Positions 9,286 to 17,387 of a stretch of 64,000 nucleotides of DNA are shown here, piece by piece. The notes below the pieces were generated by a model. It did not search any database. It saw nothing but the letters and a program-made list of their open reading frames with translations, and was not told where the DNA came from. A program made the translations under genes and the position numbers. This stretch comes from Gimesia sp. Its GTDB lineage: Bacteria; Planctomycetota; Planctomycetia; Planctomycetales; Planctomycetaceae. The DNA lies in assembly GCA_002706765.1 (NCBI GenBank), contig PAJV01000037.1:1-64000 (forward strand), given 5' to 3'. How positions within the stretch are numbered: position 1 is the stretch's first letter; every line of letters begins with the position of its first letter.

Positions 9286-11262
9286 TTAGCCTGAAAACTG
9301 AAATAGTGCTGGTTTTGCCTGTGGTTTTCCAGACATATTATTTACCAGTTCACCTGGTTTATGGCTTAAAATCGTATTGACACCAGCCTGCAGGTCCCGG
9401 TCGACAGGTCCGATCTCTTCCAGCTCCCGTTCGCTCATATTTACAGTCACGTCTGGATTTACTCCAACACCAGCCATCTCTCGACCTGTTGGAGAATAAA
9501 ACTTGGCGGTTGTTAACCAGAAAGTACCAGAAACAGATTGCAGCGGAAAATGAGTCTGTACGGTCCCTTTACCATAGGTCTTTCTCCCGACAATCAGCCC
9601 CCTGCGATTTTCCTGTATAGCAGCAGCGAATATTTCGCTGGCACTCGCACTGTCACCATCGACTAATACGACAAGAGGTATTTTCCAGGTTTGATCATGC
9701 GTAGCTGACTCAACAGTATTATCACCCTGAGTTCGTCCTCGAGTTGAAACGATTTTACCAGATGGAACAAAACGATTCGAGATCGATATTGCCTCGGTCA
9801 ATAACCCGCCTGGATTTCCTCTCAAATCGAATACCAGTGACTTCATGCCCTGTTGATGCAGGCTCCATAAAGCTCGATCTAATTCCTGTAAAGCCCCCTC
9901 ACCAAATTTTTCAAGCCGGATGAGTCCTACCTTCTGTTGTACATCAACCATTTTGACTTCGCTGATATTGGTAATGCGAATTGCCTGACGATTCAGGTTC
10001 ACACGGGCATTACTATCTCCTCTACGAACATCAATGGTCACCGTGGAACCCGCTGGGCCGGTAATCAGATTGGCAACTTCGTCCAGAGACAGCCCAGCTA
10101 AATTCCTCTGATTGACACCGACGATCACATCACCTCTTTGCAGTCCGGCTTTTTGAGCTGCACCACCATTCAATGTTCTCAAAATAACAGCTCCCTCTTG
10201 ATGCGTTTTCAGTTGAACGCCTACTCCGACCACACTGTTGCCACCCACATCAACACGGGGACCTGAAGAACTGGGTGTAAATTCAAACCGAGAGTGCTTA
10301 TCAATCGCTTCCAGGGACCCATAAGCAAACTCATAAATCACTCCTGTTGCCTGCATTCTCAGTTGACTTCCTGCAATGTCCGCAGCCTGACGCATTACCG
10401 TAACCGAATCCTGAGCATTCCGAGCAGGATTCTGATTCATCAGTTGCTGCCAGCTTTGCTGTACCATTCGAATCTGTTCTGGTGAGGCTGCGATCCGATT
10501 GGCATTGATGAAATTCTGGTTTTCTACTGCCAAAATCAGATTTTGAAGTGATTTTCGGGTTCTCACATCATAGGAAGGTGGCTGGACATGACGTGAATCG
10601 ATCATACGGTTCACTTCCAGGTAAAATGAATAAGCTCGTTGCGGATCCATATTCTGCAAAGTTCCCACAACTGAGGCACTGGAATATCGCTGTGAAATTT
10701 TATTTCTCAGTTCCTGATCTGGGTCGACAGGATACTGTTTGGGAAATTCGGTTTCATATCGATCTCGGTCATACTGAGGCATACTCCTCTGTTGTAACTC
10801 TCGAATCAGCTCTCTTAACTTTTGACTGTCGATCCTGTCATCGAAATTTTCACGACTTTGACGTCTCTGACCGGAATCAAATCGATCTCTGGAGAAAGAG
10901 TTGTATTGGTTTTGAGGTCGTTCATAAGTTTGAGCCTCTTCCGACAACAGTTGCTTCAGCTTTAATTCATACTCATCAAATCGATTTTCATCTGTAACAG
11001 GGCGATATCGCTGATGACGCCGACCGTTTGAATAAGAAGGTGTATATGAATCCCGCCCCGCATTGAATGGGTCGCGTTCAAATGATTGTCCAGAACCATT
11101 TTGATTGAAATGATTCTGATATGGGTCATACTCTGCCGCATGCGATAGTGTCGTGCATCCTGACAGAAAAACTGCGGTTAGCAGAATCACCATACTCCAG
11201 ACAAACAGTCGGGCAGAATTGATGGTTTCAGTTTGTGAATAATTGAATTGTGATCGGTTCAT
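9286..11262 (-). CDS. Lipoprotein S41 C-terminal processing peptidase with PDZ domain
   Basis: 658 residues from ATG 11262, chosen over an upstream in-frame start because GGAGGGG lies six bases before it. A lipobox ends at Cys36 (Leu-Ser-Gly-Cys), so it is probably a lipid-anchored periplasmic protease. Residues 45-190 are Gln/Arg/Tyr-rich and likely disordered. A helical region follows, then a PDZ domain (about 345-430) with Gly-Leu-Gln-Arg-Gly-Asp-Val-Ile, then the S41 core (about 445-620). The Ser/Lys dyad is Ser550 in Ser-Ala-Ser-Glu and Lys575 in Tyr-Gly-Lys-Gly-Thr-Val-Gln. CtpA/Prc-type enzymes cleave C-terminal tails of envelope proteins. The long disordered N-terminal arm is unusual for the family. 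The csrA gene lies upstream on the same strand, 137 bp away. Confidence 0.92.
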   Translation of the reverse strand: MNRSQFNYSQTETINSARLFVWSMVILLTAVFLSGCTTLSHAAEYDPYQNHFNQNGSGQSFERDPFNAGRDSYTPSYSNGRRHQRYRPVTDENRFDEYELKLKQLLSEEAQTYERPQNQYNSFSRDRFDSGQRRQSRENFDDRIDSQKLRELIRELQQRSMPQYDRDRYETEFPKQYPVDPDQELRNKISQRYSSASVVGTLQNMDPQRAYSFYLEVNRMIDSRHVQPPSYDVRTRKSLQNLILAVENQNFINANRIAASPEQIRMVQQSWQQLMNQNPARNAQDSVTVMRQAADIAGSQLRMQATGVIYEFAYGSLEAIDKHSRFEFTPSSSGPRVDVGGNSVVGVGVQLKTHQEGAVILRTLNGGAAQKAGLQRGDVIVGVNQRNLAGLSLDEVANLITGPAGSTVTIDVRRGDSNARVNLNRQAIRITNISEVKMVDVQQKVGLIRLEKFGEGALQELDRALWSLHQQGMKSLVFDLRGNPGGLLTEAISISNRFVPSGKIVSTRGRTQGDNTVESATHDQTWKIPLVVLVDGDSASASEIFAAAIQENRRGLIVGRKTYGKGTVQTHFPLQSVSGTFWLTTAKFYSPTGREMAGVGVNPDVTVNMSERELEEIGPVDRDLQAGVNTILSHKPGELVNNMSGKPQAKPALFQFSG

Positions 11263-11399
11263 GATCCCCTCCGATATCAACCGCTATGCGGTTATTAAGT
11301 CCGGCCTATCAACTTCCTCTATGATGGCTTAACGGAATTCTTTGATAGAAAATAATATAACGGCTCACATAATATGCCCCGTTCCAACAATTCAGTTCG

Positions 11400-11624
11400 C
11401 TATGCACATTGTGCATTTAATCCCTGTTTTTTTTGTGCCGAGGCGGGAGTTTCTACAACCTCTGTCTGCTTTTCTGTTTCCAGTAGTTCTCCTCGAATGA
11501 CGCGGATATCACCAGGTGCTTCAATACCAATTTTGATTGCACCTTTTCCTGTTTTTAAAATCTTGATCACAATATTGTCACCAATTTGAATCACTTCATC
11601 TCGTTTTCGAGTTAATACTAACAT
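11400..11624 (-). CDS. csrA: Carbon storage regulator CsrA
   Basis: 74 residues. The N-terminal 48 match CsrA/RsmA closely: Met-Leu-Val-Leu-Thr-Arg-Lys, then Ile-Gly-Asp-Asn-Ile-Val-Ile, then the conserved Gly-Ile-Glu-Ala-Pro with Arg-Val-Ile-Arg-Gly-Glu-Leu. Both RNA-binding arginines (about 6 and 44) are present. CsrA dimers bind GGA loops in mRNA leaders and alter translation or stability. The tail after residue 50 is Gln/Ala-rich and variable. AGGAGAG sits seven bases before the ATG. A planctomycete CsrA has no confirmed target here. In many bacteria csrA accompanies flagellar genes, which are absent from this window, although cheB lies nearby. Confidence 0.96.
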   Translation of the reverse strand: MLVLTRKRDEVIQIGDNIVIKILKTGKGAIKIGIEAPGDIRVIRGELLETEKQTEVVETPASAQKKQGLNAQCA

Positions 11625-12339
11625 TTCAAACTCTCCTGTTATTGCTGAGCATCAATACTCATCTCATCCCGGAATCATAATGATGTCATTTGGACATTGT
11701 TAAAGTGGCTGATTAGATCTATAGCATTCAGTGTGCCAAATACTATCACCACAATCATAGACCACATTATCTTACTATTATATATACACTTACGAATTCA
11801 CATTCTCATCAAACGCACATTGAAAGCATCTCGTAAAAGTGTAACATTGACAACACACAACTAAACGCCCCCAAAATTACAATGGATCAAATCAATTCCC
11901 GTCCATTATATGATTACACCATTTATCGTTTTCCGCGTGGAATAATCCATAAATATACCCTGCAGCACAAAGCCTGCACCTTTCCCCTGGACTGCCGTCT
12001 CAGGTTTTGTATTGGCTGCGTAATTATTCTTTTGAGCTTCGAATCTTGAAGCATTAAGACTCACGGAGGATTACCCCTGAGCATGGTCTTGACGTAATTT
12101 CCAAAACCAGTAAACTTCGCCGCCTGATCTGCCGGGACACTTTGATAGGATTCTCTTTTTCTTTAGAGCACCTTCTCCGGCAATATCTTATAACACTGAT
12201 ATAAACGTGTTCATTTTTGACAGGGCCCATTGTTTCGAGCGTCATTTCATGCTCGGTCTTTACACAACATCGACTAAGTGATCGTCAAGGAAGGCACTTG
12301 CTGGTCAAGCCGTAGAATTCACGAGAAAGGATTGTGTGA
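11625..12339. other. Divergent intergenic region, no supported gene
   Basis: About 715 AT-rich bases upstream of both csrA (minus) and the secreted protein gene at 12340 (plus), so it should hold both promoters. A TATATATA stretch lies near 11780, but no convincing -35 partner was found. The only frame of note (11882-12049, 55 codons) has no ribosome binding site. No RNA gene is recognised. Confidence 0.5.
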
Positions 12340-13989
12340 ATGTATTCCCGCCTCCACCACACTTTTTGTAATCACATGTTTTGGAAGGACTCAAAGTCCT
12401 TTGGTCCCCAGATAATGGTTATCCTTCTGGTATCCGGACTCACATTAACCTGTTTAAACTCCAACGTTCAAGCACAATCGATCAATGATGGAAACAGTAA
12501 ATTAGTTAATGATTTGCTTCGTCTGTTAGAGAAATCAGAACTGGCGACACGTGATCGGGAATACAAACCTTCTGGTTTGGACCTCCCCCCTGCACCACAA
12601 TTGAATACATCACGGATTAATATCAATGAAGTTCGCCAGACCCTTGAGGAATTCTCCAAGGACAGTTCCGCTCTTGCGATCAGCTTAAATCGGGTGATGT
12701 ATCAGGTTCCTGGAGTGAGAGAGTATATTGCAGATGTTCTCAAAGTGAGAGCTCGTGCTTCAATCCTCGCAGATCGTGTCCGCCGCGATAATGATTTAAA
12801 TCAAATTGCTGCGGAATATGGTGAAATTGATCAGCTCTGGCGAGTTGTCTCGCTTCAATTGGAAAACGTTCGTGGCCTTGACCGGGAATCTCAAAATCTG
12901 ATTGCGAAAATGAATCAGTCAGATCGTAAACTGGGTGATTTACTTCAGACCGGTCCTCAGCTGAAACGAACAGAACTCCTGACTCAAACTTCTGCACTTT
13001 CCAATGCACTCGGAATTCTGGTGGAAGATATTGAGATTGAACTATCTCGCGAACCTCAGAGATTTGAACTGGTAAGAGCAGGACAAGAAGTAGAGCAACG
13101 AATGATTCAGGTCTCCAATCTGATCATAGATCGCCAGAGCTATGATGCAATCAAACGCGAGTATCTGGCTTTTCGTGATTCCTGGAATTCGTTTGCAACT
13201 CGTCTGCGGCCTTACCACAATCGAATCTTAAGCCGTGGCATTCAACGAGTTGTACAGCAGGACCGATCCATCCAGGAATTACTATGGTTGCCTCAGGATG
13301 GAGCGAACATGCAGGAAATCGCTCACTTAACAGAAGCGCTTAAACGTGATGTTGATGAATTTTATCGTAGAGCAACACTGCGTTTGTTAATCAGCCTGCC
13401 ACCAGCAAATTACATTGCGACTTCCGATGAATTCTACGGAACTGTGGAAAACCTGATCGATACAGTCAACCATAACGAATCTACAAGTAACCTGATTACA
13501 TCTTTCTCGTATATTGAGCAAGCATGGAAAGATTTCTCGGCCATGTTCCATACAGTTGAGAGCCCTGCCGCTCTTCAACTGCTGGATAAAGTTGATAATT
13601 CAATCAATGCTTTGCGGGTTTCTCTGCGAATTGAACAACCCTCAGAGAGTATTGATCTGGCAAAACTGGTTGTTTCTCTGGAAACTCAAAGTACTCAGCT
13701 CTCAGTTATTGCCGAGCAATGGCTGGCTACAGAGTCTCCTTCATTCCGTCAGTCTACTCAGAATTCCATTCGGGATTTCTCGAATACAGCCCACGAACTG
13801 CATCGAATTATTCTCATGCGACCAGCATCACCTGCTCTGGTCCGAACAAAAAGTTCAGAGTTGTTTGATAGCTGGTTCCAGGTACACGAAAAGATTTCAC
13901 GATGTGAAACTCGTGAAAAATTCCAACTCCAGGAAACAGCTGTTCGTATCACACAGATGCTGATGGACCTGCGTTACGCAACTAAATAA
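12340..13989 (+). CDS. Secreted all-helical protein of unknown function
   Basis: 549 residues starting at an ATG preceded by GAGAAAGGA. The hydrophobic core of a signal peptide is at about 27-44, with a likely cleavage after Val-Gln-Ala, so the mature protein is exported. The rest is rich in Leu, Arg, Glu, Gln and Asn, with few Gly or Pro, and reads as long amphipathic helices throughout. No enzymatic motif is visible. It stands alone, with a perfect 12-pair hairpin starting 23 bases after the stop. I do not recognise a family. A structural or scaffold role in the periplasm is possible but is not shown by anything specific. Confidence 0.75.
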   Translation: MYSRLHHTFCNHMFWKDSKSFGPQIMVILLVSGLTLTCLNSNVQAQSINDGNSKLVNDLLRLLEKSELATRDREYKPSGLDLPPAPQLNTSRININEVRQTLEEFSKDSSALAISLNRVMYQVPGVREYIADVLKVRARASILADRVRRDNDLNQIAAEYGEIDQLWRVVSLQLENVRGLDRESQNLIAKMNQSDRKLGDLLQTGPQLKRTELLTQTSALSNALGILVEDIEIELSREPQRFELVRAGQEVEQRMIQVSNLIIDRQSYDAIKREYLAFRDSWNSFATRLRPYHNRILSRGIQRVVQQDRSIQELLWLPQDGANMQEIAHLTEALKRDVDEFYRRATLRLLISLPPANYIATSDEFYGTVENLIDTVNHNESTSNLITSFSYIEQAWKDFSAMFHTVESPAALQLLDKVDNSINALRVSLRIEQPSESIDLAKLVVSLETQSTQLSVIAEQWLATESPSFRQSTQNSIRDFSNTAHELHRIILMRPASPALVRTKSSELFDSWFQVHEKISRCETREKFQLQETAVRITQMLMDLRYATK

Positions 13990-14011
13990 AAATCGAATTT
14001 ATCACGTACTT

Positions 14012-14040
14012 ACAAGGCCCTCCTTCCGGGAGGGCCTTGT
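14012..14040 (+). terminator. Terminator-like hairpin
   Basis: ACAAGGCCCTCC (14012-14023) and GGAGGGCCTTGT (14029-14040) pair perfectly over 12 bases with a 5-base loop. It lies just after the stop of the secreted protein gene. No T run follows on either strand, so it may act as an RNA-stabilising or partly rho-independent end. Confidence 0.6.
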
Positions 14041-14149
14041 GCATGCGCAGCGCTTTACAATCAAAGAAAGATCGTTTTGATTGAATCTCTTTCGTGGATC
14101 TGTCCCACACATCACTGAACCGACTTATTTGTGAGAACCCAGGATAAAT

Positions 14150-14995
14150 ATGACTGTCACAAATTCTTCCGGAGATTCTCCCTTTGGGGAACATCATTCA
14201 GATTCCAGAAATCCGAACGAAACTGACTGGGTGGATTACCTGTTCGCATATTTTGAAGCATTGCAGCGATGTATTCGCATACCGATGCTTAATCTCCAGT
14301 CTGATCGCCAACAGATCATCCGGAAACGAAGTACTCTGTTTCTTCCCGCTGCTGGATTGACGTTAGCAATTCTTCTGATGCTTCTGTTAATAATCGTCCA
14401 ATTATTCTGGCCATTGTATATCGCCGTTCTTCTGGTTGGCTCTCTGGAATTACTCTGCCTGCGTACTTTTACTCCTGGCGCAATCCCTCAAAGTCGTGAA
14501 TTAATTTTTCCGTCTTCTTCAGCAGGTTCTGCAGGAAATATTTTTGTTTTGACGATTACGCTGATGTTGCTGAGAATGGGGCTGCTTTATCATCTGCTAA
14601 CTGACTCAGTTACTCTGCTGGCACCCTGCATATTAATTATCATCTCAATTACACTGGGAATCTGGCTAATCCCCTTCTCTATCTGCTTTGCAGAGGCAAC
14701 TGATGAAGCAGCGAAATGGGCAAACCCGAAGTTTCCATTAACATTAAAACAACTCACTTATTCCAGTTTAATTTTAACTCCATTGCTTCTAGCAGGAATC
14801 TGGTTTTCTCCAGGGAGGTTTGCACCGGGTTTACTTGCAGCTGCCATATTGATTTACTGGATTATTCGAAAACTGGAAGACTATCATATCGAGATTTCTG
14901 ATATGCATATAGAAGGTATCTCTTCGCTGTTTCAAATTATTTTTCTGCTGATATGTAGTATTGATTTCTCATTTTGGACTAAATTTGCAGAGTAA
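14150..14995 (+). CDS. Polytopic membrane protein, possible remote CobS relative
   Basis: 281 residues. About 45 hydrophilic N-terminal residues are followed by six or seven predicted membrane helices (about 62-85, 87-106, 128-150, 155-178, 200-217, 223-240, 258-275). The order of features loosely recalls adenosylcobinamide-GDP ribazoletransferase (CobS): an amphipathic Arg-Ile-Pro segment near the start, a charged loop before the last helix, and about the right length. However, the Asp-rich active-site motif of CobS is not visible, so the likeness is weak and could be chance. No cobalamin gene lies nearby. It sits between a secreted unknown and a convergent methyltransferase gene 18 bp away. 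Function unknown. Confidence 0.6.
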   Translation: MTVTNSSGDSPFGEHHSDSRNPNETDWVDYLFAYFEALQRCIRIPMLNLQSDRQQIIRKRSTLFLPAAGLTLAILLMLLLIIVQLFWPLYIAVLLVGSLELLCLRTFTPGAIPQSRELIFPSSSAGSAGNIFVLTITLMLLRMGLLYHLLTDSVTLLAPCILIIISITLGIWLIPFSICFAEATDEAAKWANPKFPLTLKQLTYSSLILTPLLLAGIWFSPGRFAPGLLAAAILIYWIIRKLEDYHIEISDMHIEGISSLFQIIFLLICSIDFSFWTKFAE

Positions 14996-15013
14996 ATCAG
15001 TGTCTCTGACAAT

Positions 15014-15658
15014 TTAGAGTCCCCGTTGTCTTAGTTCAGCTCGCATCAATCCATTATCAAACTCATTGGAACATATCACTTGAAAGCCATTGCGATCAAG
15101 CAGTGTTGAAGGATCAGACAACCGCATTGTTTGAATGTCAGCAGCAAATTTAAAGAATAGATACATGATTTTTACCCATGCTATTGCCCGCCATCGTCGA
15201 AATCGATTACCGGTCACCTGAAAATCGGCATATAACCAGTGAGCCTCATCAGTACATGCTGAGGAAATCTTTGAGACAACCTCATTGAGAGTAGCTTCAT
15301 TGAAAACATCGAGAAAGAAGTTCGTAACAATCAGGTCATAATTTTGAGCTGGCATTGCGTCGTGAGTCAAATCACAGCTGTGAAACTCGATTCTCTCTAT
15401 CCCGGGTAGAACGTTTTTTCGCAATCGTTTTTGAGCAAGCTCTAACATTGTTTCGCTGGAATCAATGTAATGAATTTCTTCAAACGTACACTGTTGGAGA
15501 AATTGGATCAGGAAAGTTCCGTTACCTTCCCCGATCAAAGCGGCTTTTTTGATTTCTGGCAAATCGGAGAGAAACGCGGTTCTACAGAACTGCATCTGCT
15601 CCCGGAATACAATTTTTTCTAATCGCTCGAACCAGGGAGCAACTCGATTAAAATTCAT
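15014..15658 (-). CDS. Class I SAM-dependent methyltransferase
   Basis: 214 residues. The start at ATG 15658 makes a four-base ATGA overlap with the stop of the upstream membrane protein gene, which is why it is preferred over a TTG at 15700. Motif I of the Rossmann fold is Ala-Leu-Ile-Gly-Glu-Gly-Asn-Gly near residues 40-47. An acidic residue after the second strand (Tyr-Ile-Asp-Ser-Ser) would bind the SAM ribose. A later Asp-Leu-Ile-Val-Thr-Asn is motif IV-like. The substrate is unknown. Overlap with a UbiA-like gene suggests a lipid or quinone-type substrate, as in UbiA/UbiE pairs; this is inference only. Confidence 0.8.
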   Translation of the reverse strand: MNFNRVAPWFERLEKIVFREQMQFCRTAFLSDLPEIKKAALIGEGNGTFLIQFLQQCTFEEIHYIDSSETMLELAQKRLRKNVLPGIERIEFHSCDLTHDAMPAQNYDLIVTNFFLDVFNEATLNEVVSKISSACTDEAHWLYADFQVTGNRFRRWRAIAWVKIMYLFFKFAADIQTMRLSDPSTLLDRNGFQVICSNEFDNGLMRAELRQRGL

Positions 15659-16809
15659 ATCCGGAGGCTCAAATATAAACACGGTGTGAGCAATGCGCAA
15701 TCAGCTAACACTGGTTTAAGCTGATGATTTATCGAACGCCGATCAAGTATCAATAAAATCAAACTACTGGAGATCATCGATATTTCAAATACTGGCACGA
15801 GATTTATTGCGATCGCGTAACTACAGATACATAACTGAAACATGATGAACCCCGTCAGAAAGTACGGAACTTGAATCATTAAATCGGGGTGTCTTGTAAA
15901 AAATGATACTTCGCCAGCCTGTCTGTCAGTTTGATATTCCCAACGGGAAATACAAAGGCAGTTCAATGTACATAAAAAGAGAAAGCAATTAAATGTCCAT
16001 ATAAAACCATTGTCCCAGCTTTGGACCTGTGACCAGATAAAGAAGTGAGTTGCCAAGGAAAAAAACATACCCACCAGTAGTTCTCTCGGAAGCAAACCTC
16101 TGGCAAATTTGGGGATATAAAAACAACTGAGGAAGTAGATTGCCAGCACAAACAGTAAACCGAAGCCCCAAACCAACTCAATTTTTGTCAGCAATTCAAA
16201 TAAACAGATTGTCGAAATGAGTGCAACAAGCCCCCAGCAGATCAGCAGTGGCCAGAAGAATTCCCGAGTAAATCGATGCCGCGGCGTTCTCTCTGGGGCA
16301 TCTGGTAATCGTAAACTATCCAGCAATCGGTCTCCCAAATAGGCTAACCAGGTCACACTGAATAAGATAAAATAATCATGAATCTCGACTTTAGTTGAGT
16401 ACCTTGTTGAAAAACACCATAACCAGGTGATCGCAACAAATGGAGCATCCAGACTTAGTGAATTAACGAGTAAGAGAATTTTAGCCGGAAATTGACTGAC
16501 TTGGCTGCAGTGGGGGGAGACAGCCCTATAATAAGGTAATCTCTCGGCTGATACTTTTTGGGCTGTCCTGTGTGTGAATTTGCTTAACATCTGATAAGAA
16601 AATGACTTCTGATTATTTTTTCTAACAAGGGGCATGAGCAAGACCACAAAATTTATTATCCGCTTACTGATCAAGGTCTGTAATAATACAATTAGAGCTG
16701 ACAAGCTTCTGATCCCATAGTGTTTAAATGTATCAAACCGAATAGAATCCGGATTATTATCAGATGTTGAAACAGATACGAATATTCTAATAGAGTATAA
16801 TGCAAACAT
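15655..16809 (-). CDS. UbiA-like polytopic membrane protein
   Basis: Up to 384 residues with about eight predicted membrane helices after residue 100. A segment reads Ser-Leu-Asp-Ala-Pro, then a helix, then Trp-Leu-Ala-Tyr-Leu-Gly-Asp-Arg-Leu-Leu-Asp. That resembles the helix 2 region of UbiA prenyltransferases, where an Asn/Asp-x3-Asp motif binds Mg-diphosphate. The second Asp-rich motif is not clear, so enzymatic activity is uncertain. The start is doubtful: ATGs at 16809, 16635 and 16590 all lack a ribosome binding site, and the first 75 residues look unlike the rest. It overlaps the methyltransferase gene by ATGA, so the two are translationally coupled. Its 5' region faces exbD. Confidence 0.65.
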   Translation of the reverse strand: MFALYSIRIFVSVSTSDNNPDSIRFDTFKHYGIRSLSALIVLLQTLISKRIINFVVLLMPLVRKNNQKSFSYQMLSKFTHRTAQKVSAERLPYYRAVSPHCSQVSQFPAKILLLVNSLSLDAPFVAITWLWCFSTRYSTKVEIHDYFILFSVTWLAYLGDRLLDSLRLPDAPERTPRHRFTREFFWPLLICWGLVALISTICLFELLTKIELVWGFGLLFVLAIYFLSCFYIPKFARGLLPRELLVGMFFSLATHFFIWSQVQSWDNGFIWTFNCFLFLCTLNCLCISRWEYQTDRQAGEVSFFTRHPDLMIQVPYFLTGFIMFQLCICSYAIAINLVPVFEISMISSSLILLILDRRSINHQLKPVLADCALLTPCLYLSLRI

Positions 16810-16969
16810 TCAGGGCGTCTGCAGCAGTTCATTCCATGAAACGTGGAGTTTCAACGCAATCATCAAATCGGTTCGAGGTATCTTCGAAGCACAATCCCCC
16901 TCACCCAAATTTCATAAACTTTTAATTTGCGAAAATCGGGTCTATGAATTCTGATTCAGGATGTAAAGA

Positions 16970-17386
16970 ATGCCGTTAAAAACGGGTACCGTCGAAGAGC
17001 CAAAGCTCGATTTGACCCCCATGATAGATATTGTTTTCTTGCTGATCATCTTTTTTATGGTTGGTACTCAGTTTACAGAGATGGAGCGCCAGTATGATAT
17101 AAAGCTTCCAACAGTGACTGATGCGAAGCCTTTAACAAATCTGCCCGATGACATCATCGTCAATGTACAACAGGATGGTCAAATTTCGATTAATGGTGAG
17201 AAGAAAAGTCTGGAAGATCTGGAATCTTTCCTGAAAACGGCCACTCAAAATTTCCCGGGACAATCCGTCGTTATACGGGGAGACTCCACAGGCCCCTATC
17301 AAAATGTAATGAATATTCTGGAGATCTGCCACAGGGTCAAAATTCGTTCTGTCTCTTTAGCAAATCGATTAAGAGACGATTCCTGA
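16970..17386 (+). CDS. exbD: ExbD/TolR family biopolymer transport protein
   Basis: 138 residues with the ExbD layout: a short cytoplasmic N terminus, Leu-Asp-Leu-Thr-Pro-Met-Ile-Asp-Ile-Val-Phe-Leu-Leu at about 13-25 with the proton-carrying Asp in the single membrane helix (about 18-40), and a periplasmic domain to the end. With ExbB it uses the proton motive force to energise an envelope process. No exbB lies next to it: upstream is a divergent UbiA-like gene. Its stop is followed one base later by the start of the toroid-protein gene, so the two are an operon. The partner is therefore probably the toroid protein rather than a TonB. Confidence 0.92.
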   Translation: MPLKTGTVEEPKLDLTPMIDIVFLLIIFFMVGTQFTEMERQYDIKLPTVTDAKPLTNLPDDIIVNVQQDGQISINGEKKSLEDLESFLKTATQNFPGQSVVIRGDSTGPYQNVMNILEICHRVKIRSVSLANRLRDDS

Positions 17387-17387
17387 C

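Noticed and set aside
11882-12049. 55-codon plus-strand frame between csrA and the secreted protein gene
   Set aside because: No ribosome binding site, odd composition, and it lies in a region expected to hold promoters.
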